A stretch of 64,000 nt of DNA from contig NZ_MSMP01000007.1 of NCBI RefSeq assembly GCF_001936575.1, forward strand, positions 62,001 to 126,000, in the 5' to 3' direction. Positions 52,684-61,784 of this stretch are shown here, in pieces; position 1 is the first letter of the stretch, and the number at the start of each line of letters is the position of its first letter. The position numbers were made by a program, and so were the translations under genes. The notes beneath the pieces were generated by a model that saw nothing but the letters and a program-made list of their open reading frames with translations, did not search any database and was not told the DNA's origin. The DNA comes from Tenacibaculum agarivorans. Lineage in GTDB: Bacteria > Bacteroidota > Bacteroidia > Flavobacteriales > Flavobacteriaceae.

Positions 52684-53598
52684 CTACAAGCTTTTATAAT
52701 TTGGTAGTGTTGGTCTGTTTTGTAAACCTTGTTCAATAATCGCTAATACTCGCTCTCGTTCTTCTCCTACTAATGGTAATCTTGGTGCTCTTACATTTTC
52801 AGTTCCGATTCCTATAGCAACTTCAGCTAATTTTATATTCTGAACTAATTTAGAGTTTATATCTAATTCTAACAATGGTAAAAACCATCTATAAATCTCT
52901 AGAGCTTCTTGAATTTTTCCAGCTTTTTGTAATTCATAAATGGCTACTGTTTCTCTTGGAAAGGCACAAACCAAACCTGCAATCCAACCGTCAGCTCCCA
53001 TTAATAAACTTTCTAACGCAAGTGTATCTACTCCCGTCATAATTTTAAGTCGATCTCCAAACTGGTTTTTAATTCGTGTTATGTTAGAAATATCTCTGGT
53101 AGATTCTTTAACAGCTTCAATATTTTCACATTTTAAGAGTTCTTCAAACATTCCTAAAGTTACTTCAATTCCATAATCTACCGGATTGTTATACACCATA
53201 ATTGGTAATGAAGTATTATTTGCAACAGTTTTAAAATATTCAACAGTTTCTCTACCATCTGCCTTATAGCGCATAGGAGGTAACATCATTAGTCCTTTAG
53301 CTCCGTCTTCTTCAGCTTTTTGAGCTGTTAGTACTGCAGCTTTGGTAGTTTGCTCCGCTAGATTAAGCAACACAGGTACTTTATCATCTACTATACCAAC
53401 AGTCACTTTCGTTAGTTCTCTTTTTTCATCATCAGACAAAGTACTTGCTTCTCCTAATGTTCCTCCAAGTACAATCCCATGAACACCAGCATTTAGTTGT
53501 GCTTTAATGTTTACTTCAAAAGTTTGTAAATCTAATGTATCTTCTAATGTGAATTTGGTGGTTACTGCTGGCATAACCCCTTTCCATTCTATTGCCAT
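52684..53598 (-). CDS. 1-pyrroline-4-hydroxy-2-carboxylate deaminase (DapA superfamily)
   Basis: 304 residues, class I aldolase fold of the dihydrodipicolinate synthase superfamily. GGTLGEAS replaces the GTTGE loop, with Tyr136 in MVYNNPVDYG and the Schiff-base Lys164 in EAVKEST. In hydroxyproline clusters this member converts the pyrroline product to 2,5-dioxopentanoate with loss of ammonia. First gene of the operon; a consensus promoter lies just upstream. Confidence 0.9.
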   Translation of the reverse strand: MAIEWKGVMPAVTTKFTLEDTLDLQTFEVNIKAQLNAGVHGIVLGGTLGEASTLSDDEKRELTKVTVGIVDDKVPVLLNLAEQTTKAAVLTAQKAEEDGAKGLMMLPPMRYKADGRETVEYFKTVANNTSLPIMVYNNPVDYGIEVTLGMFEELLKCENIEAVKESTRDISNITRIKNQFGDRLKIMTGVDTLALESLLMGADGWIAGLVCAFPRETVAIYELQKAGKIQEALEIYRWFLPLLELDINSKLVQNIKLAEVAIGIGTENVRAPRLPLVGEERERVLAIIEQGLQNRPTLPNYKSL

Positions 53599-53615
53599 TT
53601 TATTTTGTTTTTTAG

Positions 53616-53645
53616 CAAATGTATTTTCAATTAAGAGATTTACAA
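53616..53645 (-). promoter_or_regulatory. Promoter of the hydroxyproline operon
   Basis: On the minus strand TTG (53643-53645), 19 bp, TACATTTG (53616-53623), ending 18 bp before the start at 53598. Confidence 0.65.
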
Positions 53646-53721
53646 TTACAATTATTAACTAAAAATGATACTATATTAATCATTACAAACAACAAAGGTT
53701 TTTTAAAGAATAATATCACAC

Positions 53722-53729
53722 TAGTTTTG
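53722..53729 (+). promoter_or_regulatory. -7 element of the AraC regulator gene
   Basis: TAGTTTTG matches TAnnTTTG and ends 6 bp before the ATG at 53736, so the mRNA would be nearly leaderless; the in-frame ATG at 53742 is an alternative start. The -33 is weak. Confidence 0.5.
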
Positions 53730-53735
53730 TAACTT

Positions 53736-54593
53736 ATGAAGATGAAAGCATTACCTTTTAAAATACCTAAACCTAAAAATTTAGGCGTCATTTATCAGGA
53801 AGATAAAACGAAAATCTTTTATGATAATTTTCATACACATGAAGAAATTCAAATCTCTTGTATTATTAATGGTAAGGGAACTTTAATTGTAGGAGACACC
53901 ATTCATCGCTATGCGGAACATGATGTTTTTGTAATAGGTGGTAATTTACCTCATGTTTTTAAAAGTAGTGAAAAAGAACCCCACGATTCATTTATGATTT
54001 CCTTATTCTTTACTAAAACTTCCTTCGGAAAGCATTTCTTTGAATTGGACGATTTTAAAGAATTAACTCCATTTTTTAAAGCCTCTTTAAATGGTTTTAA
54101 AGTTATTGACGCTGAATATTTGATTCCTATTTTTCTTACACTCCAAAAAGCGTCTAATTTTGAACGTTTTATTATTTTTTTCAAATTATTAAAACAATTA
54201 AACCAAGCGATTACGTCTCCTTTAGCTAGTTTCATTTCAGATCAAAAGTACAGTGATGACAGTGGAAAACGTATGCAAACCATTATGAGCTATACAGTTG
54301 AAAACTTTAGTACTGAAATTAGTTTAGAAACTATAGCAGAAAAAGCCAATATGACTAAGAATGCATTTTGTAAGTATTTTAAAAAACGTACTAATAAAAC
54401 TTATTTTACCTTTTTAAATGAATTACGTATTGAGAATGCCTGCGAGTTATTGACTTCTAAAAACGATATATCTGTAAAAGAAATTGCCTATAAATGTGGA
54501 TATAATAGTCTTTCTAATTTTAATAGAAAATTCCTTTCCATTAAAGGCATTACTCCTTTAAAATACAGAAATACTATATTAAAAGCACTTTAA
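53736..54593 (+). CDS. AraC-family regulator of hydroxyproline catabolism
   Basis: 285 residues. N-terminal cupin-like sensing domain (HTHEEIQISCIINGKGTLIV, about 30-49) and a C-terminal AraC HTH pair (~190-285: ISLETIAEKANMTKNAFCKY and ISVKEIAYKCGYNSLSNFNR, closing with GITPLKYR). Divergent from the hydroxyproline operon, so very likely its activator, with hydroxyproline or an intermediate as effector (inference). Confidence 0.9.
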   Translation: MKMKALPFKIPKPKNLGVIYQEDKTKIFYDNFHTHEEIQISCIINGKGTLIVGDTIHRYAEHDVFVIGGNLPHVFKSSEKEPHDSFMISLFFTKTSFGKHFFELDDFKELTPFFKASLNGFKVIDAEYLIPIFLTLQKASNFERFIIFFKLLKQLNQAITSPLASFISDQKYSDDSGKRMQTIMSYTVENFSTEISLETIAEKANMTKNAFCKYFKKRTNKTYFTFLNELRIENACELLTSKNDISVKEIAYKCGYNSLSNFNRKFLSIKGITPLKYRNTILKAL

Positions 54594-54600
54594 TTGGTAT

Positions 54601-55155
54601 TTAAACATGACAATTTCTTAGCACTTTTTTTGCTTGTGCTACATGTCTTTCATTATGATAAATTAAAACTCTAAATGTATCTCCTAATTTTAACTTTATG
54701 AGCTTAGATATAGAGATTGCTGTTTTAGTTTTATCTAAATTTATTTCTTTAGATTGCTCCAATATATCTATAATTTGATGCTGCTGATCTATAAATTTTT
54801 CAAGTGTTTTTTTATTCAATTTGGAGTGTAACGGATTCATAGATTTAAATGTTTTCATTGTATTTAAATTTTCCTTGTATGAAACCGCATTGCTAAAGTA
54901 ACGTCCTAGCCAATTGCTTTTAAAAACTTTAGAACTTTGATAGTTTGAAGCTTCTATTCTTTTATTTATTTCAGGTATGTAAAAGTCACCATACCTATTT
55001 AAATGCTCAATACATTCTAAAATACTCCAACTTTTAGCATTTTCTCTCCAATTTAACGTTTCTATAGACTCCTTTTTAAAGTTTTCTACTAATTGTAAGT
55101 TGTTTTCCGTAGTTATACGTAAATCTTGTAATAACTGTGTTGATGTTAATTCCAT
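54601..55155 (-). CDS. DinB family protein
   Basis: 184 residues, four-helix DinB/YfiT-like fold. Metal-ligand positions are visible in SILECIEHLNRYG (His near 51) and the late YHNERHVAQAKKVL (two His near 165-171). Family members are metal-dependent thiol transferases or of unknown role. It is convergent with the AraC regulator gene, 7 bp apart at the stops. Confidence 0.82.
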   Translation of the reverse strand: MELTSTQLLQDLRITTENNLQLVENFKKESIETLNWRENAKSWSILECIEHLNRYGDFYIPEINKRIEASNYQSSKVFKSNWLGRYFSNAVSYKENLNTMKTFKSMNPLHSKLNKKTLEKFIDQQHQIIDILEQSKEINLDKTKTAISISKLIKLKLGDTFRVLIYHNERHVAQAKKVLRNCHV

Positions 55156-55205
55156 TTTTTTATTACAAATCTCTAACTAAAATGTATGCAAAACATTGAT
55201 TGAAA

Positions 55206-55742
55206 TTAAGATTTTTTTATCCTTGAAAGTGTTTCTGGAGTCATTCTTAAATAAGAAGCTATGTATTTATTTGGTATTTCTTGAAAAAGTTGTGGGCTTC
55301 TTTTTAAAACTCTACGGTATCTTTCTAACGGAGATATCGTTAAAATATCTCTTTCTCTCTCCATTTGTTGCAGTACAAAATTTTTTAAAATTTCATTCCA
55401 AATTCTTTGATTTTCAGGTGAGGCTTCAATAAAGTTTATATACTCTTTTTTAGGAAGTACTTTTACCGTTGTTTGTTTTAAGGCTTGGATATAAAAATCT
55501 GAAGGTTGCTCATGTAAGAAAGAATCTAATGCAGCTATTAAATTATTTTGATAACCAAATCTGATTGTTTGTTCTTCTGACTCTTCTAGTAAAAAAATTC
55601 TCAAACTACCACTTTTAACATAATACAGATTCGTATCTATTGTTCCTTTTACTTTTAAGTATTCATTACGTTTTAATGTAATTTCTTTTTCCCAAAGATG
55701 TTGTTGATCTATTTTTTGTATTAGAAAAGAAATTATATCCAT
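55206..55742 (-). CDS. Crp/Fnr-family transcriptional regulator
   Basis: 178 residues. Cyclic-nucleotide-binding-like beta barrel ~15-105 (VKSGSLRIFLLEESEEQTIRF) and a short C-terminal HTH (LFQEIPNKYIASYLRMTPET, SRIKKS). The final recognition helix is typical of small flavobacterial Crp/Fnr proteins. No Cys for an Fe-S cluster. It lies 23 bp after the MmcQ/YjbR gene and is probably co-transcribed. Confidence 0.88.
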   Translation of the reverse strand: MDIISFLIQKIDQQHLWEKEITLKRNEYLKVKGTIDTNLYYVKSGSLRIFLLEESEEQTIRFGYQNNLIAALDSFLHEQPSDFYIQALKQTTVKVLPKKEYINFIEASPENQRIWNEILKNFVLQQMERERDILTISPLERYRRVLKRSPQLFQEIPNKYIASYLRMTPETLSRIKKS

Positions 55743-55765
55743 TACATTAATGTGTAAGTAAAGCT

Positions 55766-56131
55766 TTAAAGGTTTTTTAATTCCTCCTTTAGTTTTTTAG
55801 TTAGTCCTTTTACAACTAAATCATAAGAATGATCTATCAATTCAAATGCTAAAGGATCTGGAACATCTTGATTTAGTATAATCGTATTCCAATGCTTTTT
55901 GTTCATATGAAAGCCTGGATTGATACTTTCGTATGTTGCACGGAGTTCCAAAGATTTATCAGGATCGCATTTTAGATTTATTTTTTCTTCTCCTTGTTCC
56001 CAACGATCTAAACCTACCAAAGCAAACATTTTTCCCATCACTTTAAACACTAGTGTTACTTCATCAAAAGGAAAATGTTCTGTCACTCCTTTTTTGATAA
56101 TACAATATTCTCTAAGTTGTTCTATGTGCAT
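55766..56131 (-). CDS. MmcQ/YjbR family protein
   Basis: 121 residues, the family's length. The start MHIEQLREYCIIKKGVTEHFPFDEVTLVFKVMGKMFAL and the later GFHMNKKHWNTIILN with LIDHSYDLVVKGL match the MmcQ/YjbR (CyaY-like fold) pattern. A DNA-binding role is suggested by the fold in other members but unproven. Confidence 0.9.
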   Translation of the reverse strand: MHIEQLREYCIIKKGVTEHFPFDEVTLVFKVMGKMFALVGLDRWEQGEEKINLKCDPDKSLELRATYESINPGFHMNKKHWNTIILNQDVPDPLAFELIDHSYDLVVKGLTKKLKEELKNL

Positions 56132-56215
56132 TTTCTTAATTTTATTCCGTTACTTTTTCAAAAGATGATATTTCCCATGATAATCTACTGTTTTTTTATT
56201 CACTAAAAACAATCA

Positions 56216-56827
56216 TTATTCTAACAATTTTGTATTTGAATCCGGTAATTCTAAAGAAGAATAATCTAGCTTCCAACCTATGGTTTCTATTAAGTTTTGC
56301 ATTAAAGCTATCGCTTCCAAAGCTTCAGTATTTGCAGCATGCATTAAGTTACTATTGGGTATTTTTTGTAACACATGTTCTTTGGCTGCCTGATTTACTT
56401 TAGTTAGATCTTCTGGTCCAAATTTGTTTAAAAATCCATCTTGAATATCATAAAAACTAATATTGGGTTCTACAGAAAGTACTTCAGGTCTTGGAAAGTT
56501 TGATAAAATTATTGTTTTATTCTTAGTATCTGCCTCCATTTTAATTTTTCTAAAATCGAAACCAATATGTGTTTTAGCATTAATCAAAATTATTGCTTTC
56601 TTTTTACTTGAAATTAACCCTAAAAATTTCCCTTGGGTATCTTCATGATGGTAAATTTCGGCGAAATCTCCTTCAACTGTTATTAGCTTAGTTACTTTCT
56701 TTATTTTATCTAATAAAACTACTGACTGACTTTCAGTTAAATTTTTGTTTTTAACATTAGAAAATTTCTGAAAAATAAAAAAGGACACGACTGCACCAAG
56801 TGCCAATCCAAAAAATAATAATTCCAT
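56216..56827 (-). CDS. DUF4230 family membrane-anchored protein
   Basis: 203 residues. One N-terminal membrane helix (~3-20) and a soluble beta-rich body: KVTKLITVEGDFAEIYHHED (about 44-63), KKAIILINAKTHIGFDFRKI, then a long C-terminal helix (NQAAKEHVLQKIPNSNLMHAANTEALEAI). This is the DUF4230 pattern; function unknown. Divergent from the next gene. Confidence 0.85.
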   Translation of the reverse strand: MELLFFGLALGAVVSFFIFQKFSNVKNKNLTESQSVVLLDKIKKVTKLITVEGDFAEIYHHEDTQGKFLGLISSKKKAIILINAKTHIGFDFRKIKMEADTKNKTIILSNFPRPEVLSVEPNISFYDIQDGFLNKFGPEDLTKVNQAAKEHVLQKIPNSNLMHAANTEALEAIALMQNLIETIGWKLDYSSLELPDSNTKLLE

Positions 56828-56992
56828 AGTTACGAAATTAAGATTTTAGAAATACAATTATTCAATAAAATCGAATTTACTTAAAAACACTTCAAAAAAA
56901 CATTAAAAGTGAACACTTGTAAACGCGACATATCTAAATCATAAAGCTTTTAGTACATTTATAGCAGAACTTAACTATAAAACTAAATAATT

Positions 56993-57727
56993 ATGTTTCA
57001 ATCTATTTTAATTATGGTCGTTGTTTTTGGAGGATGTTTTATGTACTACAAATTTGCAATGCAAAAAACACGCAATCTAGCTGCTAATTTTGACAAAAAT
57101 GCTGTAGCTGAAAATATAGAAAACCATGTTAATGACCTCACCAACTCTAAACTAGATTACTTAAAAAAATGGATGAACGGTGCGCCAATTGATCTTTTTA
57201 CAGATGCTAGCATTCCCGTTTCTGTAAAAGATAAAGCTAAAAATACTGCTGTTGATGCTGCCAAAAGTGTAGCTTGGGCTGCGGTTGGAGTAAAAGCAAA
57301 ATATAAACGTGTTGAGGCTGTTTCACATTTAGTATTAAGCAATGATAACTTGCATTTTCTAGCAGCTGATATAGATGGAAATTTACAAACTCATTTAACT
57401 TTTACTCCTGATCAGTTAAATAATGCTAAAATTGAATATAAGGGACCTAAAAAAGGTGCTGATTTAGCAAGCGGTCTTACTGATTTCTTAAGTGAAAAGC
57501 TGAATAAAGAAGAAAATATGGTTAATGTATTTGCAATTACGCTTAAGCACGACAAAGAAGATTTTACTATTCAAGCACATGATAAGATTGTATTACCTTT
57601 TGAAATGGGAGATAGCGGTTATGCTGAAAAAGCTATGGTAGCTAATGTAATTGCTGAAAACTTTTTTGAAAAGCTAGGTGAAAGATATCCTAATCTGATT
57701 GCTTCTAAAGGGCGATTAGTTTCATAA
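56993..57727 (+). CDS. Unknown membrane-anchored protein
   Basis: 244 residues with an N-terminal membrane helix (~3-19). It has an Ala-rich helical stretch (NTAVDAAKSVAWAAVGVKAK) and a beta-rich C-terminal half (HLVLSNDNLHFLAADIDGNL). I recognise no family. It lies 10 bp upstream of the next gene, so both are probably one transcript. Confidence 0.7.
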   Translation: MFQSILIMVVVFGGCFMYYKFAMQKTRNLAANFDKNAVAENIENHVNDLTNSKLDYLKKWMNGAPIDLFTDASIPVSVKDKAKNTAVDAAKSVAWAAVGVKAKYKRVEAVSHLVLSNDNLHFLAADIDGNLQTHLTFTPDQLNNAKIEYKGPKKGADLASGLTDFLSEKLNKEENMVNVFAITLKHDKEDFTIQAHDKIVLPFEMGDSGYAEKAMVANVIAENFFEKLGERYPNLIASKGRLVS

Positions 57728-57737
57728 CTCAATATTT

Positions 57738-58238
57738 ATGCAAAAGAAGCGCATACCACTCCTTCTCTTTTTAAGCTGTTTTTTGTCTACACAAATTATA
57801 GCGCAAGAAATAACTGATGAATGGAGTGGTATGTATCGTTTAGAACCTTATGGAAAAGTATCGGATAGTATAGCTCCAAAACAATTTTATAACATCCAAA
57901 AAATAGTTTTAGAACACGATAATAGTACTTCTCTTTATCACTTATCTATACCTGATCAATGGATCATTAAAAATATGGCTAATAATGATGATCAAAAAGT
58001 GTTACGTGCCTTTTCATTTTCTGAAAAGAAAAATGATTATGAAGAATTTGGCTGGACAACACTCTATAAAAAGGGTGCTATTAAATGTGTAGATGGCGGC
58101 AATCTTTTTATCTGTAAAACAAAGCCCAAGACAAAAATCTCATTTGGTAATGATCAATTCATTTCTAATTCAGGAACCTTTGGAATATTACTACACTATG
58201 GCATTTTTGAATTGTATAAAAGTTCTTCTTCGAAATAA
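57738..58238 (+). CDS. Secreted protein of unknown function
   Basis: 166 residues with a signal peptide (~1-22, ending IIA-QEI). The mature part starts ITDEWSGMYRLEPYGKVSDS and contains two Cys (CVDGGNLFIC). It looks like a small lipocalin-like or beta-barrel secreted protein, but no family is recognised. Second gene of a two-gene unit. Confidence 0.7.
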   Translation: MQKKRIPLLLFLSCFLSTQIIAQEITDEWSGMYRLEPYGKVSDSIAPKQFYNIQKIVLEHDNSTSLYHLSIPDQWIIKNMANNDDQKVLRAFSFSEKKNDYEEFGWTTLYKKGAIKCVDGGNLFICKTKPKTKISFGNDQFISNSGTFGILLHYGIFELYKSSSSK

Positions 58239-58327
58239 CATCCAAAGTAAACATATTAAAAGTACTTATATAAATTACAAAATACACTTCATTAGAAAGT
58301 AGTATTTTTATGTAAAAATGTTTACTA

Positions 58328-59467
58328 ATGACATCTGAAATCATTGCGTTACGTAAAACGTTACATGCCTATCCTGAAGTTTCTGGACAAGAGTTTCAAA
58401 CGGCAAAAAGAGTTCAAGATTTTATACAACAGCACTATCCTGGTAAAATTATTGATGAAATTGGTAGTCCTAGTTTTGTAGTTGTCTACGACTATGGAAA
58501 AGAAGGAAATACGGTAGCTATTCGTTGCGAATTGGATGCATTACCTATTGTAGAAGAAAACGATTTTGAATACTCTTCTATCCATTCTGGAGTTTCTCAT
58601 AAATGTGGTCATGATGGTCATATGGCCATAGTAGCTGGACTAATTTTTTGGTTAAAAGAACAGAACTTTAAGCAAGGACGGGTAATTCTTATTTTTCAAT
58701 CTGCTGAGGAGACAGGAAAAGGTGCTTATGAAATGTTAGGGGATCCTAAATTTAAAACCTTAGAAATCGATTATATTTTTGCCTTGCATAACATTCCTGG
58801 GGTTGATTTGAACACTATAATTACCATGAAAAATGGGTTTTCTGCTGAAGTAGAAAGTTTTGTTTTACAATTGAATGGTTTAGCATCACATGCTGCTGAA
58901 CCTCAAAATGGTATAAATCCTGCTTTGGGCATAGCGCAACTGGTACAAGAACTCAATCAGTTAAATATTAACGATCCTAATTCGGAAAACTTTCAAGTAC
59001 TAACTCCTGTTCACATCAAAATGGGAGAAGCTAATTATGGTATTTCGCCCGGTAATGCTGAACTACATTACACCGTTAGAACTTGGAGTTTAGACACTAT
59101 GACTCAACTTAAAAAGGATATTTTAACTCATATTGACACTGTAACCGATCATAATAAATTACAATATCAAATTACTTGGTTAGAACATTTTCCTGCCAGT
59201 GAAAATCATCTTGATTGTAATGTTATTATTAAGGAAACAGCTGAAGTACTTAATTATGAAGTATTAGAGCGTAATTATCCTTTTAAATTTGGCGAAGATT
59301 TTGGCTGGTTTTCTAGATATTATAAAACAGGAATGTTTGGCTTAGGTTCTGGCAAAAACACACCTCCTTTACATAATCCTTCTTATGATTTTCCTGATGA
59401 AATTATTACTACTGGAATTTCCATGTTTGGGGGTATCATTAAAAAAGTTTTAATATCTTCAAAATAA
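58328..59467 (+). CDS. M20 family metallo-amidohydrolase
   Basis: 379 residues, normal for the M20D/amidohydrolase group (IAA-amino-acid hydrolase, N-acyl-amino-acid amidohydrolase). Metal ligands are in KCGHDGHM (93-98), AEETGKGAYEM (127-128), and a distal His in PPLHNPSYDFPD. A dimerisation domain sits in the middle. It hydrolyses an N-acyl amino acid or peptide bond; substrate unknown. It is 18 bp upstream of an AraC regulator gene, same strand, which may control it. Confidence 0.9.
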   Translation: MTSEIIALRKTLHAYPEVSGQEFQTAKRVQDFIQQHYPGKIIDEIGSPSFVVVYDYGKEGNTVAIRCELDALPIVEENDFEYSSIHSGVSHKCGHDGHMAIVAGLIFWLKEQNFKQGRVILIFQSAEETGKGAYEMLGDPKFKTLEIDYIFALHNIPGVDLNTIITMKNGFSAEVESFVLQLNGLASHAAEPQNGINPALGIAQLVQELNQLNINDPNSENFQVLTPVHIKMGEANYGISPGNAELHYTVRTWSLDTMTQLKKDILTHIDTVTDHNKLQYQITWLEHFPASENHLDCNVIIKETAEVLNYEVLERNYPFKFGEDFGWFSRYYKTGMFGLGSGKNTPPLHNPSYDFPDEIITTGISMFGGIIKKVLISSK

Positions 59468-59485
59468 AAAAAGGATCGTTACACT

Positions 59486-60331
59486 ATGGATGTTGTTAAT
59501 TTACCTGAAGATATATCAGTAGGACAAGATCAACTATTAGCTATTTATGACTACAAAACTTCTACAGAAAGTTTAAAGCAAATGGTTACACTTCAGAAAA
59601 ATACTTTTAGTTTTTTGATTCAAGGACATAAAGAAGTTTTTTCTAACAAAACACAAACTATTATTAATAACAATAGCTTTTTACTGATGAAAAAAGGGCG
59701 TTGTTTAATGACAGAAAAAATAACAAATCCTAATCAAGAAAATTATAGAAGTATATTATTCTTTTTTAATAATGAAGTACTTACTGAATTTGTTCACAAG
59801 AATAAAATTGAATATCAAAAAAACAACACTTTAAAATCCTCAGTATTTTCATTTAACTATGATGATTTTCTTACCACATTTACGCAAAGCTTAATTGCAA
59901 TTACTAAGTTAAATGCTAAAGTTCAAACTACATTATTACAGTCTAAATTTGAGGAACTGATTTTATATTTAATTAGTACACATGGAACTGATTTTGTAGC
60001 TTCATTACTTTTTGAAATTCAAAATGAGAACCAACACTTTATTGAAGTTATAGAGTATAACAAACTTAACAAACTAAGTTTACAAGAACTTTCTTTTTTA
60101 TGTAACATGAGTATTTCTACTTTTAAACGTGAGTTCACAAAACATTTCAACTCCTCTCCTAGCAAATGGTTTGTAGCGCAACGTTTAGAACATGCAGCAC
60201 ATTTATTAGAGAATACCTCAATTCGACCTACAGATATTTTTGAAGAGATTGGTTATGAAAGTTTATCAAACTTTATTCAAGCTTTTAAATCGAAATTTGG
60301 TGTTACCCCAAAACAGTTTCAATTAAATTGA
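59486..60331 (+). CDS. AraC-family transcriptional regulator
   Basis: 281 residues. N-terminal sensing domain without a clear cupin motif; C-terminal AraC HTH (~185-281: LSLQELSFLCNMSISTFKRE, RPTDIFEEIGYESLSNFIQA, GVTPKQFQ). An inverted repeat lies 12 bp after its stop, in the -33 region of the next gene, so it may regulate the PEBP gene (inference). Confidence 0.88.
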   Translation: MDVVNLPEDISVGQDQLLAIYDYKTSTESLKQMVTLQKNTFSFLIQGHKEVFSNKTQTIINNNSFLLMKKGRCLMTEKITNPNQENYRSILFFFNNEVLTEFVHKNKIEYQKNNTLKSSVFSFNYDDFLTTFTQSLIAITKLNAKVQTTLLQSKFEELILYLISTHGTDFVASLLFEIQNENQHFIEVIEYNKLNKLSLQELSFLCNMSISTFKREFTKHFNSSPSKWFVAQRLEHAAHLLENTSIRPTDIFEEIGYESLSNFIQAFKSKFGVTPKQFQLN

Positions 60332-60342
60332 GCTTTTAGCAA

Positions 60343-60376
60343 TACTTTTTGACCTATTTCACATGCTCAAAAAGTA
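60343..60376 (+). promoter_or_regulatory. 10-bp inverted repeat in the PEBP promoter
   Basis: TACTTTTTGA (60343-60352) / TCAAAAAGTA (60367-60376), 14-bp spacer. It covers the -33 region of the promoter whose -7 is at 60388-60395. It could also act as a terminator for the AraC gene. Confidence 0.5.
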
Positions 60377-60387
60377 AGTTCATAAGA

Positions 60388-60395
60388 TAATTTTG
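60388..60395 (+). promoter_or_regulatory. -7 element of the PEBP gene
   Basis: TAATTTTG fits TAnnTTTG, 22 bp before the ATG at 60418. Confidence 0.55.
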
Positions 60396-60417
60396 CAACA
60401 TATTTAATTTTAATCTT

Positions 60418-60969
60418 ATGAAAAAATCACTGTTTATGATTAGCATTTTTATGCTAATAACTATTCATGTAAATGCACAAAACACATTTACTTTATCAAG
60501 TACTACTTTAGCAGGACAAGCAACTTTACAAGAGGAATTTAGCGGGTTTGGTTGTGTAGGTAAAAACGAATCGCCACAATTATCTTGGAAAAATGCTCCT
60601 GAAGGCACAAAAAGTTTTGCCATTACAATGTATGATCCAGATGCTCCTACAGGAAGTGGTTGGTGGCACTGGCTGGCTTTTGATATTTCATCTACTATAC
60701 ATGAATTAAAAGCCGGAGCAGGAAATATCAATTCAGGTTTATTCCCAAAAAATAGTATCCAAAGTGTTACTGATTATGGCATAAAAGGATATGGAGGTCC
60801 TTGCCCTCCGAAAGGACATGGATTGCATCAATATATTATAACTGTTTATGCTTTAAAAACAGATAAATTAGGATTAACTGCTGAAACAAATCCTGCTGTT
60901 GTAGGTTATTATTTAGGAAATAACACATTAGCTAAAGCAAGTATTGTTGCCTACTATCATAGAAAATAA
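60418..60969 (+). CDS. YbhB/YbcL (PEBP / Raf kinase inhibitor-like) family protein, secreted
   Basis: 183 residues with a signal peptide (~1-20, ending VNA). The PEBP core is clear: GKNESPQLSWKNAPEGTKSF (about 48-67), MYDPDAPTGSGWWHWLAFDI (about 76-95) and GPCPPKGHGLHQYIITVYAL. The family binds phospholipid-like ligands; function in bacteria is unknown. Own promoter and terminator. Confidence 0.93.
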   Translation: MKKSLFMISIFMLITIHVNAQNTFTLSSTTLAGQATLQEEFSGFGCVGKNESPQLSWKNAPEGTKSFAITMYDPDAPTGSGWWHWLAFDISSTIHELKAGAGNINSGLFPKNSIQSVTDYGIKGYGGPCPPKGHGLHQYIITVYALKTDKLGLTAETNPAVVGYYLGNNTLAKASIVAYYHRK

Positions 60970-60983
60970 ATGTAAATCATATA

Positions 60984-61016
60984 GGCCTAAGTAATGCTAT
61001 CACTTGGGTCTTTTTT
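60984..61016. terminator. Terminator between PEBP and cyclase-family genes
   Basis: GGCCTAAGT / ACTTGGGTC stem (two G-T pairs), 9-nt loop, TTTTTT on the plus strand. Confidence 0.8.
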
Positions 61017-61037
61017 ATGATATCAAACTCAAATTAT

Positions 61038-61784
61038 TTACTCTAAACTATATAAAATAGGTTTACTTGGTGTGGCATCATTCTCAAAAGGAGCTATCAT
61101 TATATTTAAAAAATAAGTTCCATCTTCTACTTGATTTGGCACAAAAATAAATTCGGTAATCGTAGCATCTAATCGTAGTTTTCCTGCTGTATTCCAAAAT
61201 GCATTATGAGACACTAACAAACCATCATCTCTTTCTTTATCTACTGATGGTAAATCAATTAACAAATGTTGTATCCCTTTTTCTCTTAAATACACAGCTC
61301 CTTCTTCTAATAAATACGTAGGATTTGTATTGGAATATCTTCTGGATTTCTTCTCGTTCAAGTTAGGGAGCGTACGAATAACTATGGCATCTCTATTTTT
61401 ATTACCTAACGCAAATTGCAATTGCTTTTTAGAGATCACCAAATCATCACCATAACTTTCAGGGACTACAGTTATTACTTCTGCCAAAAAGAAAAACTGT
61501 TGTAAACTTTGATTAATAGAATACACTTCTTCTGTGATATGACCTACACATTCTGTATGTGTAATATGTGAATGTGGGTTAAAATGAATGCTATTAAAAT
61601 TTACTGCTGCTCCTTCAGATACTTTAATCGTTTGGTCATCAAATTTTTCAGGAAAAATTTTCGGATCATCAATATACCAAGCATTTACATTTTCTTTGGT
61701 AACATCAATAGGGATTGAAATATCAATAGGTTTACTTAAGTCTATTTTATATTTCTTTGAATTATACTGGATTGTTGTAATCAA
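61038..61784 (-). CDS. Cyclase family (kynurenine formamidase-like) hydrolase
   Basis: 248 residues. The cyclase-family metal motif HFNPHSHITHTECVGH (about 68-83) supplies the His/Asp-type ligands, and LLIDLPSVDKERDDG and LLVSHNAFWN provide the distal catalytic segment. Members include kynurenine formamidases and isatin hydrolases; the exact substrate here is open. Its start overlaps the end of hemW by 4 nt, so both are co-translated. Confidence 0.85.
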   Translation of the reverse strand: MITTIQYNSKKYKIDLSKPIDISIPIDVTKENVNAWYIDDPKIFPEKFDDQTIKVSEGAAVNFNSIHFNPHSHITHTECVGHITEEVYSINQSLQQFFFLAEVITVVPESYGDDLVISKKQLQFALGNKNRDAIVIRTLPNLNEKKSRRYSNTNPTYLLEEGAVYLREKGIQHLLIDLPSVDKERDDGLLVSHNAFWNTAGKLRLDATITEFIFVPNQVEDGTYFLNIMIAPFENDATPSKPILYSLE

